From positions 1,054,001 to 1,118,000 of the forward strand of contig NZ_CP074371.1 of the NCBI RefSeq assembly GCF_018362975.1: a stretch of 64,000 bases of DNA, read 5' to 3'. A program made the translations under genes and the position numbers. Source of the stretch: Nocardia tengchongensis (GTDB lineage Bacteria; Actinomycetota; Actinomycetes; Mycobacteriales; Mycobacteriaceae). This document shows, in pieces, positions 31,217 through 38,941 of this stretch. The notes below the pieces were generated by a model. That model was not told where the DNA came from. It worked only from the letters and a program-made list of their open reading frames with translations, and did not search any database. Position 1 is the first letter of the stretch. The number at the start of each line of letters is the position of its first letter.

Positions 31217-33355
31217 CTATGCGGAGCGCGGGCGCGAGTCCATCTCGGCGAAGACCCGCGCGTAGCGGGTGCCGACCACCAGCAACAGCACACCCACCAC
31301 CAGGAACGCACCCGCGCGCAGCAGTCCCGACAGGGTGGCCAGGTCGAACAGGAACAGTTTCGCCAGGGCCGCGCCGGTCAGGATCAGCCCCGCCACCAGC
31401 GCGACCTTCGCCTGCTGCGACCGGCGGGCCAGCCGGCGCAGGCCGAAGAGCAGGGCCGCGGTGGCCGCGACCATCCAGACGACCGTGGCGATCCCGTGCC
31501 CCGCGAGGAAGCCGTCACGGCTGCCGGTGGCCACACCGAGGGACACGGTCAGCGCGGTCACCGCGTACAGGCCGCCGATTCCGGCGAACACCGACAGCAC
31601 GGTGGCGTCGGATTCCCGATCCAGCAGGCCCAGCCGGCGCGCGGTCCAGGCCGCGACCACCAGGGCCGCCAGCAGAAACACCGCCGACAGCGCGGTCGAA
31701 AGACCCAGATGCGCCTCGGCTTCCGGCTGCGCGGCCAGGGTCCCCGGATCGGCCCGGAACAGGAAGCTGAGCGCACCCAGCCCACCGAAGGCCGCGCCTA
31801 GGGCCGCCGCGAACCGCGACCGCTGCTGTCCGGCCACCGCCAGGAAGCCCATCGCGACGACGAACAGCGCGGACGGCAGCGTCTGGACCTCCACCGCCCC
31901 GACGCACGCCTCGAACAGCGCGACCGCGCCGGCCAGCGCGGAAACCACGGCCAGATGACCCGGGATACGCGCGGCGGCACCGAGTTTCGGCAGCCACGGC
32001 ACCACCGCGACCAGCAGCAGCACCGCCGCGAAGACACCGGAGACGACGGTCGGGGCGACGCGGCCGGAGAACAGCAGGGGCGCGGCCAGCATCGGGACCG
32101 TCGCCGCCCCGAAACTCAGGCTCGCGGTCACGTCGTTCGCCCGGAGCCGTCCGCTGAGCACCGCGCCGGCCAGACCCGCCACCGCGATGACGATCGCCGC
32201 GGCGAACACCTCGAAACGCTCGGCCCGCGTGCCCGAGTCGAGGGCGATCCCCACCACCGCGACCAGCGTGGTCAGCACCGCCGGCAGCGTCCGCACCACA
32301 TGCAGCCACGGCCAGTCGCGCACCAGATGCACCGGCAGCGCGGCGATCTGCAACACGATCAGAAACCCCAGCAGGGCGAGCTCGGTGGTCACGAACGGCG
32401 CGAGCAGCGCCGCCCCCACGAGCACCAGCACGGCCAAACCTTGGGAACGCCACCGCATGGCCAGCGCCACACCCCCGGCGGCGATCCCGAACGCCACCAC
32501 GTAGCCGACGACCGGATCCAGCCACTTGTACAGCGTGGTCATCGCGACGACATCCAGGTATCCCCCGGCGATACCGGTGGCCGCCAATGCGATTCCCCCG
32601 ACCCGGCCGCCCGCTTTCGCGAACACTCGCGCACCGACTGCGACCAGCGCACCCGAGAACACAGCGCCCGCAACGACTCTGGGCACCGGCCCGAAGAATC
32701 CGGCCTGCGCGGCCAGCACCAGCAGCATGACCACACCGATCAGCGTGACCGCCACCCCGGCGACGGCCAGCACGCGGCTGATCACGTCCTCCCGCTGCCA
32801 CCACGGCGCCCGGACCGGACGTCCCGCCACGACTCGCCGCTGCTGCGGCAGCGACGGCATGGGCTGCTGCGCACCGGGAGCCGTCCAGCCCGGCCACGCC
32901 GGCGCGCTGCCCGTGAACATCTGCCCAGCAGGCATTCCCATCGGCGGAACGGTCGTCTGCCCCCGGCCGGACATCGGCGGGACAGGACCGGCGACGGGAC
33001 GGTACGAAGTGCCCTGTCCGCCGGCCATTCCCGGGCCGGGCACGGACGGTCGGCTCCAACCGCTGGGCGGCGGCACCGGCCCGTAGGCAGGCGCAATCCA
33101 GGGCGGAATCCCCTGTTCCGCAACAGCTCCGGTCATGGCGATCGGAGTGGCCGGATCCGATTGCGGGTTGTCCTGCGGAATCGCGCCCTGCACATCGATC
33201 TTCTCGGTCGTCCCGGTTGCGGTTCCCGCGGATTCGGCGAGCACCTGGGTGTGCAGGGTGCGGAGGTCGCGGCCGAGGACGTTCAGCTGCTCGCCGAGCG
33301 AGGTGAATTCGGTCGACAGCCGCGCGATCAGGCGGGGATCGATGGCGGTATTCAT
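31217..33355 (-). CDS. DUF2339 polytopic membrane protein
   Basis: 712 residues. A short N-terminal helix/coiled coil (STEFTSLGEQLNVLGRDLRT) is followed by a Pro/Gly/Met-rich cytosolic linker (about 60-175). After a basic WWQREDVISR segment come some 18 hydrophobic helices to the end. This is the DUF2339 pattern (N-terminal coiled coil plus many Ala/Val/Leu helices), found in many bacteria without known function. ATG 33355. Convergent with mmpL3. No catalytic residues stand out. Confidence 0.8.
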   Translation of the reverse strand: MNTAIDPRLIARLSTEFTSLGEQLNVLGRDLRTLHTQVLAESAGTATGTTEKIDVQGAIPQDNPQSDPATPIAMTGAVAEQGIPPWIAPAYGPVPPPSGWSRPSVPGPGMAGGQGTSYRPVAGPVPPMSGRGQTTVPPMGMPAGQMFTGSAPAWPGWTAPGAQQPMPSLPQQRRVVAGRPVRAPWWQREDVISRVLAVAGVAVTLIGVVMLLVLAAQAGFFGPVPRVVAGAVFSGALVAVGARVFAKAGGRVGGIALAATGIAGGYLDVVAMTTLYKWLDPVVGYVVAFGIAAGGVALAMRWRSQGLAVLVLVGAALLAPFVTTELALLGFLIVLQIAALPVHLVRDWPWLHVVRTLPAVLTTLVAVVGIALDSGTRAERFEVFAAAIVIAVAGLAGAVLSGRLRANDVTASLSFGAATVPMLAAPLLFSGRVAPTVVSGVFAAVLLLVAVVPWLPKLGAAARIPGHLAVVSALAGAVALFEACVGAVEVQTLPSALFVVAMGFLAVAGQQRSRFAAALGAAFGGLGALSFLFRADPGTLAAQPEAEAHLGLSTALSAVFLLAALVVAAWTARRLGLLDRESDATVLSVFAGIGGLYAVTALTVSLGVATGSRDGFLAGHGIATVVWMVAATAALLFGLRRLARRSQQAKVALVAGLILTGAALAKLFLFDLATLSGLLRAGAFLVVGVLLLVVGTRYARVFAEMDSRPRSA

Positions 33356-33446
33356 ACCGCCAATGCTCCCGACCTGGGCGTTTCACCACATGAGTAGAAA
33401 CACCCGGGTGGCGGGCGATTACTACCCGACCGACGGTCGGAAGCGG

Positions 33447-34259
33447 TCAGGCAGGGTGCACAGCGGTGGCGCGGGCGATGGTGGCGAGGATCTCGGCGGT
33501 GACCAGGTCCGGAGCTTCCAGCATCGGGACGTGCCCGAGGCCCGGCAGCGCGCGGATCTCGACGGCCGCGGTGGGCGTCAGCGGCGCGTAGACGTGCGGC
33601 GGGAGAACGCGATCGTGTTCGGGGAGCAGGATCGTGGTGGGGATCTCGAGTTCGGCGAGGCCGGTGAAGCCGACCGCGAGGTTCGGGTCGGCGGAGAGGT
33701 CGTCGACGATGGCGCATTCGGTGATGGCCGCGGTCATGGCCTTGGCCAGCGCGTTCGGCACCGCCGCGGGGCGATCGGCGAGCAGCGGCAGCAGCAGGCT
33801 GCGCAGCAGCGAGGGCATGGTCGGCTGCCGGTCGGGTCCCAGCCCGATGAGCGGCCCGAAGGCGCGGAACCGGCGGAGCAGGGAATCCGCGGCGGCGGGG
33901 GTGCGCCACAGTCCGGCGGGTGCGATGGCGGTGCAGGAGCGGGCCCGGCCGCGCGCGGCGAGTTCCAGCGCGATCCAGCCGCCCAGCGAGTTGCCCGCGA
34001 TATGGGCGGTGTCCCAACCGGATTCGTCGAGTAGTCCCTCGCAATGGTCGACCAGGGCGGTGACGGTGGCAGGCCGACCGGCCTCGGGTCCGCCCCAGTG
34101 ACCGGGCAAAGTGGGGGCGAGCACGGTGTGACCGGTGGCCAGTTCGTCGAGCACGACGCCCCAGGACTGCCAGGTGAGCAGCACGCCGTGCAGCAGGAGC
34201 AGCGGCTCCCCGCGGCCGGTTCGATGCACTGCCTCGGGAGCCGGGACGCCATCCACCAT
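33447..34259 (-). CDS. Alpha/beta hydrolase
   Basis: 270 residues. The oxyanion region is EPLLLLHGVLLTWQSWG, the nucleophile elbow GNSLGGWIALEL (Ser about residue 97), the acid is likely Asp in LLPEHDRVLPPH, and the histidine is in LPGLGHVPMLEAP (about 247): a complete triad. Cytosolic, no signal peptide. The start is taken as ATG 34259 (MVDGVPAPEAV); the open frame extends further upstream. Broad family (esterases, C-C hydrolases, haloperoxidase-like), so the substrate is not predicted. It lies 50 bases downstream of the DUF1707 gene on the same strand. Confidence 0.85.
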   Translation of the reverse strand: MVDGVPAPEAVHRTGRGEPLLLLHGVLLTWQSWGVVLDELATGHTVLAPTLPGHWGGPEAGRPATVTALVDHCEGLLDESGWDTAHIAGNSLGGWIALELAARGRARSCTAIAPAGLWRTPAAADSLLRRFRAFGPLIGLGPDRQPTMPSLLRSLLLPLLADRPAAVPNALAKAMTAAITECAIVDDLSADPNLAVGFTGLAELEIPTTILLPEHDRVLPPHVYAPLTPTAAVEIRALPGLGHVPMLEAPDLVTAEILATIARATAVHPA

Positions 34260-34309
34260 GGGCGTGACCCTACCGTCCGGACCAGGCTCGCGCCGACCGC
34301 TATCGCGGC

Positions 34310-35002
34310 TCACGCCCCGTTGAGGAAGCGCTTCCAGCTGGTTCCGAACGGGTGCTTGGCGGTGACCGAGCTGAACCGCAGGCTCCCGTGCACGACGATG
34401 TGCAGGGGCCCGATCGGCGGACCGCTGCGGACCTTGGTGTTGACGCTGGACCCCATCAGATCGATGGCGTTCAAGTCCACGGTGGCCTCGGCGGGCAGGA
34501 TCAGTTCCAGCGAGCTGCAGGTGTCGTCGACGTGGATCTCGACCACCTGGGTGGACATCACGGCCTCGGTGAAGTCCAGGTGCACGCTGCCCATCAGGCT
34601 GTTCAGACGCAGGCTGGGCGGCACATGCCACACGCCGTGGCGACGCACACTCGACATGCGCGCGCGAATCACATTGCCGGGCATGGCCACCGGCATCCGC
34701 GGCCCGCTCACGTAGCGGGGCTGCGGCGGCAGGTAACGCGGCGCGGCGGGGGCGGGGGCGGGCTGCCCGACCAGCCGGATACCCGGCAGATCGATCAGGA
34801 CCGCATTGAGTTCGCCGCGGGTCTTGGCCGCGAGCGCGGTGTCCATGCGCTCGGTGAATTCCCCCAGCGACAGCATGCCCAGCCCGACCGCTCGCTGCAG
34901 CAGCCGGCCGACATGTTCGCGTTCGACATCAGATACGCGCAGATCCCGGTCGCCGATCACGGTGCCGGTCTCGATCGCGGAAACCGCTTCAGGACCTCCC
35001 AT
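34310..35002 (-). CDS. DUF1707 domain protein with LiaF-like C-terminal domain
   Basis: 230 residues. The DUF1707 domain (about 18-72) has the signature RDLRVSDVEREHVGRLLQRA and GMLSLGEFTERMDTALAAKT. A Pro-rich linker follows, then a beta-rich C-terminal domain (VPPSLRLNSLMGSVHLDF ... DLMGSSVNTKV) resembling the cell-wall-sensing LiaF/DUF2154 fold. No transmembrane helix. It follows the MacS/MacR-like two-component genes on the same strand (61 bases after the regulator), so an envelope-stress role is a reasonable inference. Confidence 0.85.
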   Translation of the reverse strand: MGGPEAVSAIETGTVIGDRDLRVSDVEREHVGRLLQRAVGLGMLSLGEFTERMDTALAAKTRGELNAVLIDLPGIRLVGQPAPAPAAPRYLPPQPRYVSGPRMPVAMPGNVIRARMSSVRRHGVWHVPPSLRLNSLMGSVHLDFTEAVMSTQVVEIHVDDTCSSLELILPAEATVDLNAIDLMGSSVNTKVRSGPPIGPLHIVVHGSLRFSSVTAKHPFGTSWKRFLNGA

Positions 35003-35062
35003 ACTTCGAGGCTAGCGAGCGCGAGGCGGTCGCCGCATCAGGGCAATCCCTGAACCGGTCCC

Positions 35063-35725
35063 CTACTCGAGGCCCTGTTCGATGGCGTAGCGGGTCAGTT
35101 CCACGCGGTTGCCGAGCTGCAGTTTGCGCAGCGTGGACTGCACGTGGTTCTCGACGGTGCGATGGCTCAGGCTCAGGCGGGTGGCGATCTGCCTGGCGGA
35201 CAAGCCTTTCGCGACCATCCGCAGCACCTCGGTCTCGCGGTCGGTGAGCGCGGGGCGGTGCGGTTCGTCGCGGTCGGCGGGGGTGTTGGCGATGCGCCGG
35301 AATTCGCCGAGGACCAGGCCCGCCAGACCGGGCGTGAAGACGGCTTGGCCCGCCGCGGTGGCGCGCACGGCGTCCAGCAGTTCGGTGGCCGAGGCGCTCT
35401 TGACCAGGTAGCCGGTCGCCCCGGCCTTGATGGCGTCGAGCACGTCGTCGCGTTCGGCCGAGGCGGACAGCACCAGGACCCGGGTGCGCGGGGAGACCCG
35501 CAGGACCTCGGCGGTGGCGTCGGCGCCGTTGCCGTCGGGGAGCTGCATGTCCATCAGCACCACGACCGGGAGGACGGCGGCGGCGCGGGCTCCGGCCGAG
35601 CGCACCGCGTCGGCGGTGGCGACCACGTCGAACCCAGCCTCGGCGAGGTCGCGGGCGACGCCGTCGCGCCAGATCGGGTGGTCGTCGACCACCATCACCG
35701 TGATCCTGGACTGTGATTCGCTCAT
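35063..35725 (-). CDS. NarL/LuxR-family response regulator
   Basis: 220 residues. The receiver domain has VVDDHPIWRDG at the N-terminus, the phosphoacceptor Asp in VVLMDMQLPDGNG (about residue 56) and the Lys in GYLVKSASATE (about 107). The C-terminal LuxR HTH (about 152-210) contains LTDRETEVLRMVAKGLSARQ and RTVENHVQSTLRKL. ATG 35725 is favoured because GGAGG lies five bases upstream; an alternative ATG at 35743 overlaps the kinase stop as ATGA. It pairs with the histidine kinase immediately upstream. Confidence 0.93.
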   Translation of the reverse strand: MSESQSRITVMVVDDHPIWRDGVARDLAEAGFDVVATADAVRSAGARAAAVLPVVVLMDMQLPDGNGADATAEVLRVSPRTRVLVLSASAERDDVLDAIKAGATGYLVKSASATELLDAVRATAAGQAVFTPGLAGLVLGEFRRIANTPADRDEPHRPALTDRETEVLRMVAKGLSARQIATRLSLSHRTVENHVQSTLRKLQLGNRVELTRYAIEQGLE

Positions 35726-35739
35726 CTGGGCCTCCGCTG

Positions 35740-36934
35740 TCATTGTCGCCGGTCGAGGGGAATGCGGAACTCCCATTCCGCGCCCGCGCCCTCGTCGGGC
35801 GGGCCGTCCGCGGGCGCCGCCTCGAACAGCAAATGGGCGGTGCCGCCCAGGGCCGCGATACGGCCGACGATCGACCGCGAAACACCCATGCGCCCTTGAC
35901 CTTCGGCTTCGGCGAGGCGACCGGGCGCGATACCGGGACCGTCGTCGCGCACGCTCACGATCAGCTCGTCACCCATGTCTTCCAGCAGCACATAGGCTTT
36001 CGCACCCGGCCCGGCATGCTGCACCACATTGGCCAGCGCCGCGGCCACCGCGGCCGCGACCTCGCGGGCCGCCCAGTGACCGAGCAGCACCGGGTCACCG
36101 GGGGTGGAGACGAACACCGACGGCGTGGTCTGGGCGGTGAGCAGCGGGCGCAAGTCCTCGTCCACCCCGCCGACATCGGCGGGTTCGCCCTGCTCGGAGA
36201 TGAGCACCCGCAGCGCGACCTCCTGCTCCCCGGCCCGCTGCGCAGTTCCGCGGTCGGGCCGCCGATCTCGGTGCCGCGCCGCTTGATGTAGCTGAGCACC
36301 TGCAGGACTCCGTCGTGCACCTGGCGGGCCAGCCGTTCGCGTTCCTGCGCGGCCGCGGTGAGCCGGATGGCGCGCTGGAGTTGCGCGTGGGCGCGGCGCG
36401 CGGTGTTCGAGGCCAGGCCCAGCGCCAGGCCCACCGAGATCAGCACCGGCAGCGTGGCATCCCGCCAGACGTCGAAGTCCCATTGGGCGCGGGCGGTGAT
36501 GACGGCGGCGGAGACGAGCAGGCCCGAACCGATGCCGCCGAACGGACCCCACAGAATCGCCGCGGAGACAACGGCATTGGCGGCCCACAGCGTGGTGGGC
36601 AGGGTTTGATGGCCGTGATACCAGTCGAAGGGCGCGATCAGCCGGGTGGCGAAGATCAGCGCGATCACCACCAGGTGGTCGCCGATCACCACGGCCGTGC
36701 GACACCCGGTTCGTGCCGGATCCGCCACTGCGACAACAACACCGCGGAGATGCCCGACCACACCGCCATGACGGCGATCAACGCCCAGCTCAGCCGCTGA
36801 TTGGTGTAATGCGGCACCGAGGCGATCTGCTGGCCCACCGCGTACAGCAGGGTGACCAGCCGGAAAGCCTGCACGGCCCGCCAAAGCGGCGCGGTGGCGG
36901 CCCAGGCGGGATCGGGTTCAGTAACCGAAGCCAC
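35740..36934 (-). CDS. MacS-like sensor histidine kinase, frameshifted twice in this sequence
   Basis: NarL-type kinase with about six N-terminal helices (APLWRAVQAFRLVTLLYAVG ...), the H-box ERERLARQVHDGVLQVLSY and an HATPase_c domain (ALANVVQHAGPGAKAY, VRDDGPGIAPGR, GRMGVSRSIVGR). Three frames must be joined: 36934 to about 36706, then to about 36236, then to 35740. Each join is repaired by one extra C in the CCC runs at 36705-36707 and 36234-36236 (+ strand), giving about 398 residues. The N-terminus resembles the actinobacterial MacS morphology/cell-wall kinases. GTG 36934 lies inside the end of the AI-2E permease gene (17-base overlap), so permease, kinase and regulator form one operon. 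Confidence 0.78.
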
Positions 36935-38111
36935 GGTCGAGGTCTGGATCGTCGGGTTCGGCGCTGAACATCGGTTTGTCCGGGTCGCCGCTGTGCAGCT
37001 CCTGGTAGAGCTCCTGCGGCGAATCCGCGAGCAGCGAGCGCATGGCGGTGTTGAGCACCGCCACGAACGGCACCGCCAGCAGACCGCCCGCGAGTCCGGC
37101 CAGCACCACGCCCGAGGCGATGGCCAGCACCACCGCGAGCGGGTGGATACGCACCGCGCGACCCATCAGCAGTGGTTGCAGCACATGGCCTTCCAGCTGC
37201 ATGACCGCGATGGTGATGCCCAGCACGATGAGCGCGGTGACCAGGCCCTTGGTCATCAGGGCGATGAACACCGCCACCGAGCCGGCGATGAACGAACCGA
37301 CGATCGGAATGAACGCGCCGATGAAGACCAGCGAGGCCAGCGGAAGCGCCAGCGGCACATTGAGAATGGCCAGGCCCGCCCCGATGCCGACGGCGTCCAC
37401 CGCCGCCACCAGCACGGTGGCGCGGACGAAGCCGGTCAGGGTGCCGAAGCCGAGCCGTCCCGCCTGCCGCACCTGCGCGCGGTGCGCGGTCGGCACGATC
37501 CGGGTGACGAACTCCCAGATCTGGTCGCCGCCGTAGAGGAAGAAGATGAGGATGAACAGCGTCAGGAACGCGCCGGTGAAGAATTCGCCGATGACGGTGG
37601 CGGTGGTGAGCGCCCCGTTGGTGAGCGCGTCCTTGTTGGACTCGACGGTCTTGACGATGGTGTCGCCCGCATTGCGGATCTGATCGTTGCTCAGCTGCAG
37701 CGGCCCGTTGATCAGCCAGTCCTGCACCTGGTGCACGGAGGTCTTGAATTCGTCGGACAGCTGCGGGACACCGGAGACGAACTGTTCCACGACGAAGGTC
37801 ATGATTCCGGCGAGGATGCCCAGCGACCCGATCAGCGCCACCAGCACGCCGATGGCCCGCGGCACCCCGAATCGCTGCATCCAATTGACCAGCGGCGCCA
37901 TCAATGCCGCACCGAGCAGCGCGATCGAGATGGGGATGGTCACCGTGGACAGGCGCCGCGCCAGATACGCGAACGCCAGCACCGCCGCGAAGATGATGAG
38001 CAACCGCCAGCACCACTCCGCGGTCTGCCGCACCAGCGGGTGCACGGCCTCCGCGTCGCGCCGCCGTACCGCACTCGTTTCCCCGGACCCGCTGGCCTGC
38101 GCCTCACTCAC
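36918..38111 (-). CDS. AI-2E family transporter (Rv0205-like)
   Basis: About 397 residues, with the usual eight helices of the AI-2E exporter/PerM family. Two N-terminal helices (LLIIFAAVLAFAYLARRLS) precede a soluble helical region (about 130-195, containing NDQIRNAGDTIVKTVESN) and the C-terminal helix set with GAFIPIVGSFIAG and GITIAVMQLEGHVLQP, the family's best conserved block. GTG 38111 is chosen; ATG 38147 is another in-frame option. First gene of an operon with the MacS-like kinase and regulator. The transported molecule is unknown; the name reflects family only. Confidence 0.88.
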   Translation of the reverse strand: MSEAQASGSGETSAVRRRDAEAVHPLVRQTAEWCWRLLIIFAAVLAFAYLARRLSTVTIPISIALLGAALMAPLVNWMQRFGVPRAIGVLVALIGSLGILAGIMTFVVEQFVSGVPQLSDEFKTSVHQVQDWLINGPLQLSNDQIRNAGDTIVKTVESNKDALTNGALTTATVIGEFFTGAFLTLFILIFFLYGGDQIWEFVTRIVPTAHRAQVRQAGRLGFGTLTGFVRATVLVAAVDAVGIGAGLAILNVPLALPLASLVFIGAFIPIVGSFIAGSVAVFIALMTKGLVTALIVLGITIAVMQLEGHVLQPLLMGRAVRIHPLAVVLAIASGVVLAGLAGGLLAVPFVAVLNTAMRSLLADSPQELYQELHSGDPDKPMFSAEPDDPDLDRGFGY

Positions 38112-38236
38112 GCAGGCGAGCCTATCGGCCGGAACCTCCGCCGGCATGTATCGCGGACCACAGGGTCCATCGGTTCCCCGGCCGACGTCGCTCGACGCTC
38201 CGGGGCGGCGGGCGCCCCCGTGCTCCCACGGTCTCA

Positions 38237-38295
38237 GCTCCGTGGTGGGTTCCGTGGTCGGCACGGATGTGACCGGGGCCGCCCGTGCCTAGCGT
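38237..38295 (+). promoter_or_regulatory. Duplicated operator/promoter element, copy 1 (before VOC gene 1)
   Basis: Bases 38237-38273 match 41668-41704 at all but four of 37 positions. Both contain an inverted repeat; here it is TCCGTG-GTCGG-CACGGA (38251-38267). A -10-like TAGCGT (38290-38295) lies exactly 16 bases after the repeat, the same spacing as TACCGT in copy 2. The palindrome would overlap or abut the -35 region. Confidence 0.65.
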
Positions 38296-38296
38296 T

Positions 38297-38933
38297 ATGA
38301 GCATGGAAATCAACGCGAACATCAGCACCGACATCAACGTTCAGCTCGAGGTGGCCGACCCCCAGGCCGCAGCCGCGACCTACGAGGCCGCGTTCGGACT
38401 CGGTGACCGGCTCGGGTTCCGGGCCGCGGCGACGCCGACGACCGGCTTCCGCGGATACATCATGTCCCTGGTCGTGTCGCAGCCCTCCACCGTCGACAGC
38501 CTCGTCGGCACCGCCGTCGACGCCGGGTTCACCGTCCTCAAGCCCGCGAAGAAGAGCCTGTGGGGTTACGGCGCGGTGCTGCAGGCGCCGGAGGGAACGA
38601 TCTGGAAGATTGCCACCTCCAAGAAGAAGGACGTGGGCCCGTTCACCCCGCGAGATCGACGACCTGGTCCTGCTGATGGGCGTGTCGGATGTGAAGGCCA
38701 GCAAGCAGTTCTACGTCGATCGCGGCTTGACGGCGTCGAAGAGCTTCGGCGGCAAGTACGCCGAGTTCGCCAAGCCGGGCTCGCCGGTCACCCTGGCGCT
38801 GTACCCGCGCAAGGCCGCCGCCAAGGAGGCGGGGGTCGCGCTGGAAGGCAGCGGATCGCACCGCATCGTCATGGACAGTGGCATCGGTTCGTTCGCCGAC
38901 CCGGACGGGTACGTGTGGGAAGCGACGGCCTGA
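38297..38933 (+). CDS. Two-domain VOC/glyoxalase-like protein, frameshifted in this sequence
   Basis: Vicinal-oxygen-chelate fold. The first domain reads MEINANISTDINVQLEVADP to KKKDVGPFTPR (near 38652); sensible sequence then continues one frame over as EIDDLVLLMGVSDVKASKQF, ending VMDSGIGSFADPDGYVWEAT at 38933. The shift is +1, so either one extra base or a lost GC dinucleotide in the CGCG context at 38650-38653. The repaired protein has about 211 residues and two repeats, but classical metal ligands are not clear. ATG 38297 or ATG 38303; with TAGCGT as -10 the latter would be leaderless. Convergent with the NB-ARC regulator gene (8-base gap). Confidence 0.75.
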
Positions 38934-38941
38934 GCGCGCGA